From NCBI GenBank assembly GCA_017354065.1, contig JAFMRN010000109.1, forward strand, positions 1-7,706: DNA of 7,706 bases, given 5' to 3'. The stretch comes from Solirubrobacterales bacterium (lineage in GTDB: Bacteria; Actinomycetota; Thermoleophilia; Solirubrobacterales; Solirubrobacteraceae). Positions 1 through 7,526 of the stretch are shown here, piece after piece. The notes beneath the pieces are model-generated. The model did no database searches, was not told the origin of the DNA, and saw nothing but the letters and a program-made list of their open reading frames with translations. Each line of letters starts with the position of its first letter. Positions within the stretch are counted from its first letter, which is position 1. Both the position numbers and the translations under genes were made by a program.

Positions 1-2167
<2,167 letters not shown>

Positions 2168-2175
2168 ATTCAATT

Positions 2176-2206
2176 TCCCTTCTGCTCGGCCCTTCGGGCG
2201 GCCGAG
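2176..2206 (-). promoter_or_regulatory. pnp ribosome-binding site with abutting leader hairpin
   Basis: On the minus strand a 7-bp perfect stem (CTCGGCC pairing with GGCCGAG, bases 2185-2191 and 2200-2206, 8-nt loop) is followed almost directly by the purine-rich AGAAGGGA (2176-2183), then 8 nt to the pnp ATG. There is no U-tract after the stem, so it is not an intrinsic terminator. A stem this close to the Shine-Dalgarno could tune translation or serve as an RNase III or PNPase target, as in the known E. coli pnp leader. That role is inferred. Confidence 0.5.
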
Positions 2207-2241
2207 TTCAGCTTGCTTTTCGTCTCTTTCCGAATAGCTCA

Positions 2242-2247
2242 ATCCTA
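2242..2247 (-). promoter_or_regulatory. Candidate pnp -10 box
   Basis: TAGGAT on the minus strand fits the actinobacterial TAnnnT -10 pattern. It would start a leader of roughly 70 nt carrying the hairpin and ribosome-binding site described above. No good -35 hexamer lies at 16-18 bp. A local promoter is expected because the rest of the operon is about 2.4 kb upstream beyond opposite-strand genes, but this particular box is a weak prediction. Confidence 0.3.
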
Positions 2248-2303
2248 GCGGCAGCACCTATTCGCGGGCTTGTCGGATTCCGGTCCGCCCGTTCGTAGGC
2301 GGA

Positions 2304-2320
2304 GTGTGAATTGATCACAC
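2304..2320. promoter_or_regulatory. Palindrome GTGTGA-N5-TCACAC, candidate operator
   Basis: This is a perfect 6-bp inverted repeat with a 5-bp AT-rich spacer, 17 bp overall, about 80 bp upstream of the exporter start. Its right half overlaps TTGATC (2311-2316), a -35-like hexamer on the plus strand. Size and symmetry suit a TetR-family dimer, and the downstream tetR is the obvious candidate. The half-sites resemble CRP (TGTGA), but the spacer is 5 bp, not 6. Confidence 0.4.
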
Positions 2321-2335
2321 AAGCGGACCGGCGAG

Positions 2336-2352
2336 TATCAGTTATGTACTCT
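2336..2352 (+). promoter_or_regulatory. Candidate exporter promoter -10 region
   Basis: Two plus-strand -10-like boxes lie here: TATCAG (2336-2341), 19 bp after the -35-like TTGATC at 2311-2316, and TACTCT (2347-2352), which fits TAnnnT but has no -35. Both sit between the two candidate operator palindromes, so a bound repressor would block either. Neither is a strong match, and the spacing of the first is long. Confidence 0.25.
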
Positions 2353-2365
2353 ATGCGGACCGCAT
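2353..2365. promoter_or_regulatory. Palindrome ATGCGG-A-CCGCAT, candidate operator
   Basis: A perfect 13-bp palindrome with a single central base, directly after the TACTCT box and about 35 bp before the exporter start codon. It contains the third CGGACCG copy. At this place it would cover a likely transcription start or early leader. On RNA it could form only a stem with no usable loop, so a DNA-binding site is the better reading. Confidence 0.4.
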
Positions 2366-2399
2366 CGTCTCAGTTTCTTCTATCAATCTGGAGGTTCCA

Positions 2400-3863
2400 G
2401 TGTCTGTAGTCGCCGAAACCGCGGCGCGAAACAAATGGATGATCCTGGTCATCGCCTGCATGGCGCAGTTCATGGTCATCCTCGACAACACGATCGTGAA
2501 CGTCGCGCTCCCCTCCGTGCAGAACGGCCTGCACTTCACCGCCGCCAACCTGCAGTGGGTGGTCAACGCCTACACGCTGATCTTCGGTGGCTTCCTGATG
2601 CTCGGCGGACGTGCCGCCGACCTGCTCGGCCGGCGCCGCTTGTTCGTCGCCGGCGTGGCGCTGTTCTCGGTCGCCTCACTGCTGAACGGCCTGGCCCAGG
2701 ACTCGACCTGGCTGATCGTCGGCCGCGGTCTCCAGGGCCTGGGCGGTGCGATGGTCTCCCCCGCGGCGCTGTCGATCATCATGACCACCTTCCAGGACAA
2801 CAAGGAGCGCACCCAGGCGCTCGGCGTCTGGTCGGCGATCGCGGCCGGCGGTGCGGCCTTTGGCCTGCTGCTCGGAGGTGTGCTGACCGACCTGGTGTCG
2901 TGGCGCTGGAACTTCTTCGTGAACGTGCCCGTCGGGCTCCTGACCGTGCTGGCGAGTTACCGCTTCGTGCCGGAGTCGACCGCGGACCTGGGTCACCGGC
3001 GCTTTGATCTGGCCGGTGCGGTGATAGTCACCGGCGGCCTGCTGGCGCTGGTCTTCGGGATCGTCAAGTCGACCAGTTGGGGCTGGGGCGATCCGGGCAC
3101 GCTTGCCTTCCTCGTGGGCGGCGCACTGGCTCTGGCGGCCTTCGTGCTGCTGGAGTCGCGCAGCGCCGCACCGCTGGTGAAGCTCTCTATCTTCCGGATC
3201 CGATCGATCTCGGCCTCCAACGTCGTGATGCTGTTGGTCGCCTCAGGGATGTTCGGCATGTTCTACTTCGCCTCCCTGTATGTCCAGGAGATCATGCACT
3301 ACAGCCCGCTGCGCGCCGGGCTGGCGTTCCTGCCCGTCTCCCTTGGGATCGTCGTCGGCGCCGGTATCTCCCAGGGGCTGCTGCCCCGGCTCGGGGTGCG
3401 GGCCGTGTCGATCGTCGGCCTGGCGCTGGCGACCGCCGGGCTGCTGTGGCTGACGCGGGTACCGACGCTGCACGCCCACTACGTCGTCGACCTGCTGGTT
3501 GGGCTGGTTCCGCTGGCGATCGGCATGGGGCTGGTGTTCGTGCCGATCACCCTGCTCGGCACCTCCGGCGTCGAGAATGACGATGCCGGTTTGGCCTCGG
3601 GCCTGTTCAACTCCGCACAGCAGGTCGGGGGCTCGCTGGGCCTCGCGATCCTGGCGACTTTGTCAGCCGATCACACGAGCGGGCTGTTGAAGACTGCGGG
3701 GGCGAGTCCGCTGGCCAAGGTCGGTGCGGTCGTGTCCGGCTATCACGTCGCGTTCCTGGCCGCGGCGATCATGCTGGCCGCGGGTGCCGTGCTGCTCGCC
3801 CTGTTCCTGCGTGCCCGTCACGTAGAGAACATCGACGTCACGGCGATGCCGGTACCGGCCTGA
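2400..3863 (+). CDS. MFS multidrug exporter, DHA2 (EmrB/QacA) family, 14 helices
   Basis: An inner-membrane drug:proton antiporter of the DHA2 group; the substrate cannot be told. The protein is 487 residues, usual for the family. Visible signatures: LDNTIVNVALP at 28-38 in helix 1, motif A GGRAADLLGRRR at 69-80, motif B IVGRGLQGLGGA at 106-117, a motif C-like GAAFGLLLGG at 151-160 where the usual proline is leucine, and WRWNFFVNVPVG at 168-179. Hydrophobic stretches continue to about residue 470 and can be counted as about 14 helices, with a short polar tail. The GTG at 2400 is chosen because GGAGG lies 5 nt upstream (2390-2394) and the protein begins normally for the family. It diverges from pnp and is followed 29 nt later by a tetR gene that probably represses it. 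Base composition matches its neighbours, so recent transfer from a very different genome is not evident. Confidence 0.93.
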   Translation: MSVVAETAARNKWMILVIACMAQFMVILDNTIVNVALPSVQNGLHFTAANLQWVVNAYTLIFGGFLMLGGRAADLLGRRRLFVAGVALFSVASLLNGLAQDSTWLIVGRGLQGLGGAMVSPAALSIIMTTFQDNKERTQALGVWSAIAAGGAAFGLLLGGVLTDLVSWRWNFFVNVPVGLLTVLASYRFVPESTADLGHRRFDLAGAVIVTGGLLALVFGIVKSTSWGWGDPGTLAFLVGGALALAAFVLLESRSAAPLVKLSIFRIRSISASNVVMLLVASGMFGMFYFASLYVQEIMHYSPLRAGLAFLPVSLGIVVGAGISQGLLPRLGVRAVSIVGLALATAGLLWLTRVPTLHAHYVVDLLVGLVPLAIGMGLVFVPITLLGTSGVENDDAGLASGLFNSAQQVGGSLGLAILATLSADHTSGLLKTAGASPLAKVGAVVSGYHVAFLAAAIMLAAGAVLLALFLRARHVENIDVTAMPVPA

Positions 3864-3880
3864 ACCGCGGCGAACGGCAC

Positions 3881-3886
3881 TACGCT
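3881..3886 (+). promoter_or_regulatory. Candidate leaderless promoter of tetR
   Basis: TACGCT fits the actinobacterial TAnnnT -10 pattern and ends 6 nt before the tetR ATG. Transcription would then start on or next to the A of the start codon. No Shine-Dalgarno is visible before this ATG, which fits leaderless translation, common in actinobacteria. No convincing -35 is present, and one would overlap the exporter stop codon. The alternative is cotranscription with the exporter and weak initiation. Confidence 0.35.
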
Positions 3887-3892
3887 TGGTTC

Positions 3893-4537
3893 ATGGCGAC
3901 CACGCGCCAAGAGCCTTCCGCTGACCCGCTGCCCGGCGTTGAACGCCGGCAGCGGGCCGATGCGGCCCGCAACCGGGAACGCGTGCTTGGAGCAGCCAGC
4001 GTGCTGTTCCGCGAACGCGGCTTGGATGTCGGTGTCGGTGAGATCGCCGAGCGCGCGGGCGTCGGCCGCGCGACCCTGTTCCGGAACTTCCCGACCAAGC
4101 AGGATCTGATCATCGCTGTGCTGGCCGATCAGATCGACCAGGCGGCCGATGACATGCGCGCCCGGATCAGGAACGCCGGCGATCAGGGTGTGCTGTTCGG
4201 GATCCTTGAGGAGATCGCCGAACGCCAGGAGATGAGCCGCTCGATGTTCGAGGCCGTCGGCGAGCAGGAGTTCCTCGCCAACCCCGAGCTGCGCAAAGCA
4301 CACACCGAGCTCGTCGAGCTGATGGATGAGAGCCTCAACCACGACCGCAAGCTCGGGCTGGTCCGCGACGGTGTCACAGGCAGCGACGCGCTAATGCTGC
4401 TGAAGGGCGTCTGCATGGTCTCAGACGAGCTTGGCCCCGAATCGATGGAGCGCCATCTGTCGCTCGTCCGCGCGGCGCTCGCGGCCCCGGGAACGGAGTG
4501 TCGCCTGACCGGCTGTGCTCCGTCGTTTGAGCGCTAG
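3893..4537 (+). CDS. TetR-family transcriptional regulator
   Basis: A 214-residue dimeric DNA-binding regulator, probably a ligand-responsive repressor of the exporter just upstream. The N-terminal helix-turn-helix domain spans about residues 22-75: RNRERVLGAASVLFRERG (27-43) is helix 1, and GEIAERAGVGRATLFRNFPTKQDLI (49-73) is the recognition region with the family's typical F-x-N-F-x-x-K ending. The C-terminal ligand and dimer domain is divergent, so no inducer can be named. The ATG at 3893 places the HTH at the usual distance from the N-terminus. The stop TAG overlaps the stop of convergent rpsO. Its likely targets are the palindromes before the exporter gene. The C-terminal end (about the last 15 residues) contains two cysteines and looks non-conserved. 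Confidence 0.92.
   Translation: MATTRQEPSADPLPGVERRQRADAARNRERVLGAASVLFRERGLDVGVGEIAERAGVGRATLFRNFPTKQDLIIAVLADQIDQAADDMRARIRNAGDQGVLFGILEEIAERQEMSRSMFEAVGEQEFLANPELRKAHTELVELMDESLNHDRKLGLVRDGVTGSDALMLLKGVCMVSDELGPESMERHLSLVRAALAAPGTECRLTGCAPSFER
4493..4523. other. Hairpin inside the 3' end of tetR
   Basis: ACGGAG (4493-4498) and CTCCGT (4518-4523) form a perfect 6-bp stem. On the plus-strand RNA three G-U pairs and an inner GCC/GGC stem extend it. It lies about 12 nt before the tetR stop and lacks a U-tract on either strand, so it is at best a weak or factor-dependent 3' end structure for the convergent pair. Confidence 0.25.
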
Positions 4538-4540
4538 CGC
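4531..4540. other. Convergent stop codons sharing CTAG in a 10-bp palindrome
   Basis: The palindrome GCGCTAGCGC contains both stop codons: TAG of tetR at 4535-4537 on the plus strand and TAG of rpsO at 4536-4534 on the minus strand. The two genes therefore overlap by 3 nt with no intergenic space. Confidence 0.9.
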
Positions 4541-4803
4541 CGGAGGCCCAGTTCCTTGATGAGCGCGCGGTAGCGCTCCAGGTCGTCACGCTGGAGGTAG
4601 TCCAGCAGGCGGCGACGACGGCCGACCAGCGTCAGCAGCCCACGGCGTGAGTGGTGGTCCTTCTTGTGGGTGCGCAGGTGGTCGGTGAGCTGGTTGATCC
4701 GCTCGGTGAGCAGGGCGACCTGGACCTCGGTCTTGCCGGTGTCCGCGGGCGAGGAGCCGAACTTCGCTGTCAGCTCAAGCTTCTTCTCTTGGGTCAAAGT
4801 CAT
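4534..4803 (-). CDS. rpsO: 30S ribosomal protein S15
   Basis: S15 is a primary binder of the central domain of 16S rRNA and contacts 23S rRNA in a subunit bridge. The 89-residue length is exact for the family. Recognisable blocks are FGSSPADTGKTEVQVALLTERI (about 15-36), the DHHSRRGLLTLVGRRRRLLDYL block (49-70), with the H-x-x-D-x-H-S-R-R-G RNA-binding core, and the terminal ALIKELGLRR. The ATG at 4803 gives the usual N-terminus. It follows ribF by 24 nt, and that gap has no clear Shine-Dalgarno, which hints at translational coupling or autoregulation. S15 represses its own mRNA in several phyla. pnp, its usual downstream partner, is displaced by the tetR/exporter cassette. The stop codon overlaps that of convergent tetR. 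Confidence 0.97.
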   Translation of the reverse strand: MTLTQEKKLELTAKFGSSPADTGKTEVQVALLTERINQLTDHLRTHKKDHHSRRGLLTLVGRRRRLLDYLQRDDLERYRALIKELGLRR

Positions 4804-4827
4804 ATGCGGCGGACCAAGTTAGCAGGC

Positions 4828-5694
4828 TCAGGACACCAGCTTCCGGGTGTTCTCGACGTCGACTCGCATCTGGGCGACCAGATCCTCGACGTTGTCGAAG
4901 GCCAGCTCACCGCGCAGCCGGGCGACGAACTCGAGCGTCAGCTCCTGGCCGTAGAGGTCGCCCGTGAAATCGATCAGGTAGGCCTCGATCAGCGGCGTCA
5001 GGTCGTTGCCGAACGTCGGCCGCACACCGACGTTCACGGCCGCCGCATGGTCCCCGGCGCGGCACGCGTAGACGCCGTCGGCGGGCTTGATCAGCGCCGG
5101 ATCGGGGACGATGTTGGCGGTCGGAAACCCGAGCTCGCGCCCACGCTTGTCCCCCCCGACGACCGGCCCGCGGATGCGGAACTCAGCCCCGAGGATGCGC
5201 GCCGCGGCGCGCACGTCCCCGGCGGCGATCAGCGAGCGGATCCGGCTTGAGGAGATCGTCTCGCCGTTGGCCTCAACCAGGCTCACCACGCGGGTCTCAA
5301 AGCGCGGGTCGGCACGCAGCAGGCTGACGTCACCGGAGGCGCGGAAGCCGAAGTGGAAGTTGTCGCCGACCGACACGTGGGTAGCCCCCAGGCGCTCGAC
5401 CAGCACGTGATCTATGAACTCCTGCGGGCTCTGGTGGGCGAAGCCCTGGTCAAAGGGAATCACCACCAGCTCCTGAACCCCCAGGGTCGCAACCAGGTCG
5501 GCCTTGACCGCGAGGCTCGTCAGCAGCTTCGGGGCCCGTTCGGGGTGGACCACCACGGCCGGGTGGGGCTCGAAGGTCAGGACCGTGTCGCTGCCGGAGA
5601 TCACCTCGCGGTGGCCCAGGTGCACGCCGTCAAACTCGCCGACCGCGACGCGCCGCGGCCGGTGCTTCACATCTGCCAGTGGGGTCACCTGCAT
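4828..5694 (-). CDS. ribF: Bifunctional riboflavin kinase / FMN adenylyltransferase
   Basis: This cytoplasmic enzyme phosphorylates riboflavin to FMN and adenylates FMN to FAD. The N-terminal nucleotidyltransferase half shows GEFDGVHLGH at 19-28, FEPHP at 41-45, GDNFHFGFRASGD at 110-122 and the ISSSRIR signature at 147-153. The C-terminal kinase half shows GDKRGRELGFPTAN at 181-194 (PTAN metal/ATP site), GVYA at 207-210, NVGVRPTFG at 221-229 and DLYGQ at 246-250. At 288 residues it is somewhat shorter than the usual 305-320. The missing part is mainly between the GVHLGH motif and FEPHP, where only 12 residues lie. The ATG at 5694 is 13 nt after the truB stop, with only a weak AAGG upstream. 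The gene lies in the same operon as truB and rpsO, a common arrangement. Confidence 0.96.
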   Translation of the reverse strand: MQVTPLADVKHRPRRVAVGEFDGVHLGHREVISGSDTVLTFEPHPAVVVHPERAPKLLTSLAVKADLVATLGVQELVVIPFDQGFAHQSPQEFIDHVLVERLGATHVSVGDNFHFGFRASGDVSLLRADPRFETRVVSLVEANGETISSSRIRSLIAAGDVRAAARILGAEFRIRGPVVGGDKRGRELGFPTANIVPDPALIKPADGVYACRAGDHAAAVNVGVRPTFGNDLTPLIEAYLIDFTGDLYGQELTLEFVARLRGELAFDNVEDLVAQMRVDVENTRKLVS

Positions 5695-5707
5695 TGCGCG
5701 CGAGACC

Positions 5708-6544
5708 TTACCCGCGAAAGCCCACGATCGGCTTGAGCATGCCGTCGCGCGGCTCGGCGATCGCGATCAGCCCGTCGGCATCCAGCAACCGCACGGGGTC
5801 TGGGGAGTTTTGCCCCCTATAGGGGGTAGAAACCCCGTGCCCCGCGCGTTTCGCGTCGTCGGGCTCAAGCTGAACGGCCGGAAGAAACGAAAGCGCATCG
5901 TTGAGCCCGATGAAACGCCCGGCATCGTCAACCGAGAACTCCCCGATCGCCAGGCGCCGCAACTCCAAGCAGTACGCGTCGCCCAGCGCCATGATCAGCG
6001 ACCGCACATAGGTCCCGGACGAGCACTCGATCACAAACCCGCGCCGATCCCCGTCGCGCCACAGCTCATCAAAGCGATACACGCTGACCTCGCGCTCGGG
6101 AACCTCGACGGCCTCCCCCGCACGCGCGCGCTCGTAGGCGCGGCGACCGTCGATCTTCACCGCGGAGTAAGCCGGCGGCCGCTGCGTCAGCTTGCCGGTC
6201 GGGAGCTTCAAGGCTCCCGACGGCACCAGCCCGGTCTCTGTGATCGTTCCATCGCAATCGCCGGTGTCAGACACCGCGCCAAAGCGCGCCACCGTCTCAT
6301 AGCGCTTGGGCAGCGCCATCAGGAACCGCTGGACCCGGGTCGCGCGGCCGACCAGCACCAGCAAGAGCCCGGTGGCGAACGGATCCAACGTCCCGGCGTG
6401 GCCGACCTTCACCCCGCGGCCGAAGCGGCGGCGCACGCCGGCCACCACATCGTGGGAAGTAACCCCCGCCGGCTTGTCGTACAAAAGGATCCCGTCAGGC
6501 AAGTTGCTCTGAGAGCTCACGGCGGAGGAACGCGACAAGCTCAT
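5708..6544 (-). CDS. truB: tRNA pseudouridine(55) synthase
   Basis: TruB converts U55 in the T-loop of tRNAs to pseudouridine. The 278-residue frame shows DGILLYDKPAGVTSHDVV (17-34), the catalytic block HAGTLDPFATGLL (49-61) with nucleophile D54, RYETVARFGAVSDTGD (81-96), QRPPAYSAVKIDGRRAYE (121-138) and SSGTYVRSLI (175-184). The C-terminal part ends in the LLDADGLIAIAEPRDG...KPIVGF block, typical of the small C-terminal domain. The start is uncertain: the ATG at 6544 overlaps nrnA by 50 nt; GTG at 6520 or TTG at 6502 would also leave all conserved motifs intact, and none has a good Shine-Dalgarno. Residues 235-252 are encoded by a nested palindrome listed separately. ribF follows after 13 nt. 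Confidence 0.96.
   Translation of the reverse strand: MSLSRSSAVSSQSNLPDGILLYDKPAGVTSHDVVAGVRRRFGRGVKVGHAGTLDPFATGLLLVLVGRATRVQRFLMALPKRYETVARFGAVSDTGDCDGTITETGLVPSGALKLPTGKLTQRPPAYSAVKIDGRRAYERARAGEAVEVPEREVSVYRFDELWRDGDRRGFVIECSSGTYVRSLIMALGDAYCLELRRLAIGEFSVDDAGRFIGLNDALSFLPAVQLEPDDAKRAGHGVSTPYRGQNSPDPVRLLDADGLIAIAEPRDGMLKPIVGFRG
5791..5840. repeat. Nested palindromic element in frame within truB
   Basis: A 9-bp perfect inverted repeat, GCACGGGGT (5791-5799) and ACCCCGTGC (5832-5840), encloses a perfect 14-bp palindrome CCCCCTATAGGGGG (5813-5826). On truB mRNA this gives a 9-bp outer stem and an inner C5/G5 stem with a UAUA loop. It encodes TruB residues 235-252, including Y242, R243 and Q245 from TAT, AGG and CAA, codons that look rare against the surrounding GC-rich usage. 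The segment lies in a region of variable length between conserved blocks. It looks like a small palindromic repeat taken into a coding sequence. The structure is seen; the mobile or repeat origin is inferred. Confidence 0.6.
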
Positions 6545-7526
6545 CCCAGGGCAGCGTGGTCGTCAGCCCCGAGGCCGCCGGATGGCCGCCGCCGCCGAGC
6601 CCCCGCGCGATCGCGGACACGTCGACGCGCTCATCGGCCGCGCGCAGCGACACCTTGCGGACGCGCGCGCCGTCGGCTTCGGTGTAGGCGCCGCCGCCCG
6701 CAGCGAGCCGGTCGCGGACCAGCACGGCCATCGCGGTTCCGCGCACGGCGCGCAGATGATCGATCACGCCCTCTGAATAGCTCTCCAGCGCGCCGCTGTC
6801 GGCAAAGTCCTCGGCCGTCAGCTGGCTCACCGTCAGCCGGCCGTCGTCATAGCGCTCGAGCCGGCGCAGCCCGTGGGCCAGCAGGGCCAGCTTGGACTCG
6901 GGCAGGCCCTCATACACGTGGGTGTAGACGGCGTGGACGTCAACGCCGACGCCGATCAGGTCAGCGGCCATGCGGTGTGCCCGCGGGGTCGTGTTGGAGT
7001 AGTTGAAACAGCCAGTGTCGGTCAGCAGGCCGACGTACAGCGCCTCGGCGATCGGGCCGGTCAGCACCGCCCCCAGCTCGCGGGCGAGCTGCCAGAGGAT
7101 CTCGGCGGTGCACGACGCCTTCGCGTCGACGTGGTTGACCGTGCCGAAGTTCGTGTTGTCGTGGTGGTGATCGACGTTCAGGACCGTCGCACCGTTGCGG
7201 CGCAGCGCGGCCGCCGCCGGGTTGCGATCGAGGTTGCCGCAATCCAGGAACAACAGCACGCGATCATCGAGGTCATCGGGCGCCTCACCGATCCGCCGCT
7301 CCAGGCTGAGGAAGCTGTACTCGTAGGGCAGCGGGAACTCGGAGTCGGCCACGAACATCAGGCTGTCCTTGCCGAGTTGGGTCAACAGCAGCTGGGCGGC
7401 AACCAGCGAGCCGAGCGCGTCGCCGTCAGGGTGCTCGTGGGTGACGACCAGCAGCTTGTCGGCCTCGCGCAGCCGCGCGGCGATAGCCTCCAGGCCGCTG
7501 GCGGTGGGCTCCACCTCGGTGCTCAC
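6495..7526 (-). CDS. nrnA: DHH/DHHA1 phosphoesterase, NrnA-type nanoRNase / pAp phosphatase
   Basis: Proteins of this type degrade 2-5 nt RNA fragments and dephosphorylate 3',5'-pAp to AMP. Mycobacterial relatives also hydrolyse cyclic dinucleotides, so that activity is possible here. The 343-residue protein has the full metal-binding set: HEHPDGDALGS at 30-40, DCGN at 95-98, DHHHDN at 119-124 and DTG at 170-172. The C-terminal DHHA1 domain ends with the substrate-binding GGGGHPAASG at 311-320. The start is GTG at 7526, with GGTGGG 5 nt upstream (7532-7537). The rbfA stop overlaps it as GTGA, so the two are probably translationally coupled. The 3' end overlaps truB. Placement between rbfA and truB is typical of actinobacterial and Firmicute operons and links it to removal of the short RNA ends left by PNPase. 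Confidence 0.94.
   Translation of the reverse strand: MSTEVEPTASGLEAIAARLREADKLLVVTHEHPDGDALGSLVAAQLLLTQLGKDSLMFVADSEFPLPYEYSFLSLERRIGEAPDDLDDRVLLFLDCGNLDRNPAAAALRRNGATVLNVDHHHDNTNFGTVNHVDAKASCTAEILWQLARELGAVLTGPIAEALYVGLLTDTGCFNYSNTTPRAHRMAADLIGVGVDVHAVYTHVYEGLPESKLALLAHGLRRLERYDDGRLTVSQLTAEDFADSGALESYSEGVIDHLRAVRGTAMAVLVRDRLAAGGGAYTEADGARVRKVSLRAADERVDVSAIARGLGGGGHPAASGLTTTLPWDELVAFLRRELSEQLA

Larger units (their letters stand above)
2281..2362. repeat. Three CGG(A/T)CCG repeats in the pnp/exporter intergenic region
   Basis: The 7-mer CGGTCCG or CGGACCG occurs at 2281-2287, 2324-2330 and 2356-2362. The second and third share the octamer GCGGACCG and the first is its exact inverse complement. 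Centres are 43 and 32 bp apart, near four and three helical turns, so the copies lie roughly on one face. A further 6-bp inverted repeat, TCCGCC (2284-2289) with GGCGGA (2298-2303), overlaps the first copy. This is the layout expected of repressor operators; which protein binds is not shown. Confidence 0.4.

Noticed and set aside
2185..2206. Leader hairpin as an intrinsic terminator
   Set aside because: No U-tract follows the stem on either strand, and it directly precedes the pnp ribosome-binding site.
2305..2319. CRP-like site TGTGA-N5-TCACA
   Set aside because: The CRP consensus has a 6-bp spacer. With 5 bp and a TetR gene nearby, a TetR-type operator is the better guess.
3818..4342. 174-codon minus-strand open frame
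   Set aside because: Antisense to the HTH-containing tetR frame; no family resemblance and no ribosome-binding site.
5811..5840. truB palindrome as a transcription terminator
   Set aside because: It lies inside the truB frame, and ribF and rpsO follow in the same operon. The run after the inner stem on the mRNA side is A-rich, not U-rich.
5504..7006. 500-codon plus-strand open frame
   Set aside because: It lies antisense across ribF, truB and nrnA, has arginine-rich low-complexity translation and no family signature. It is a GC-rich shadow of real genes.
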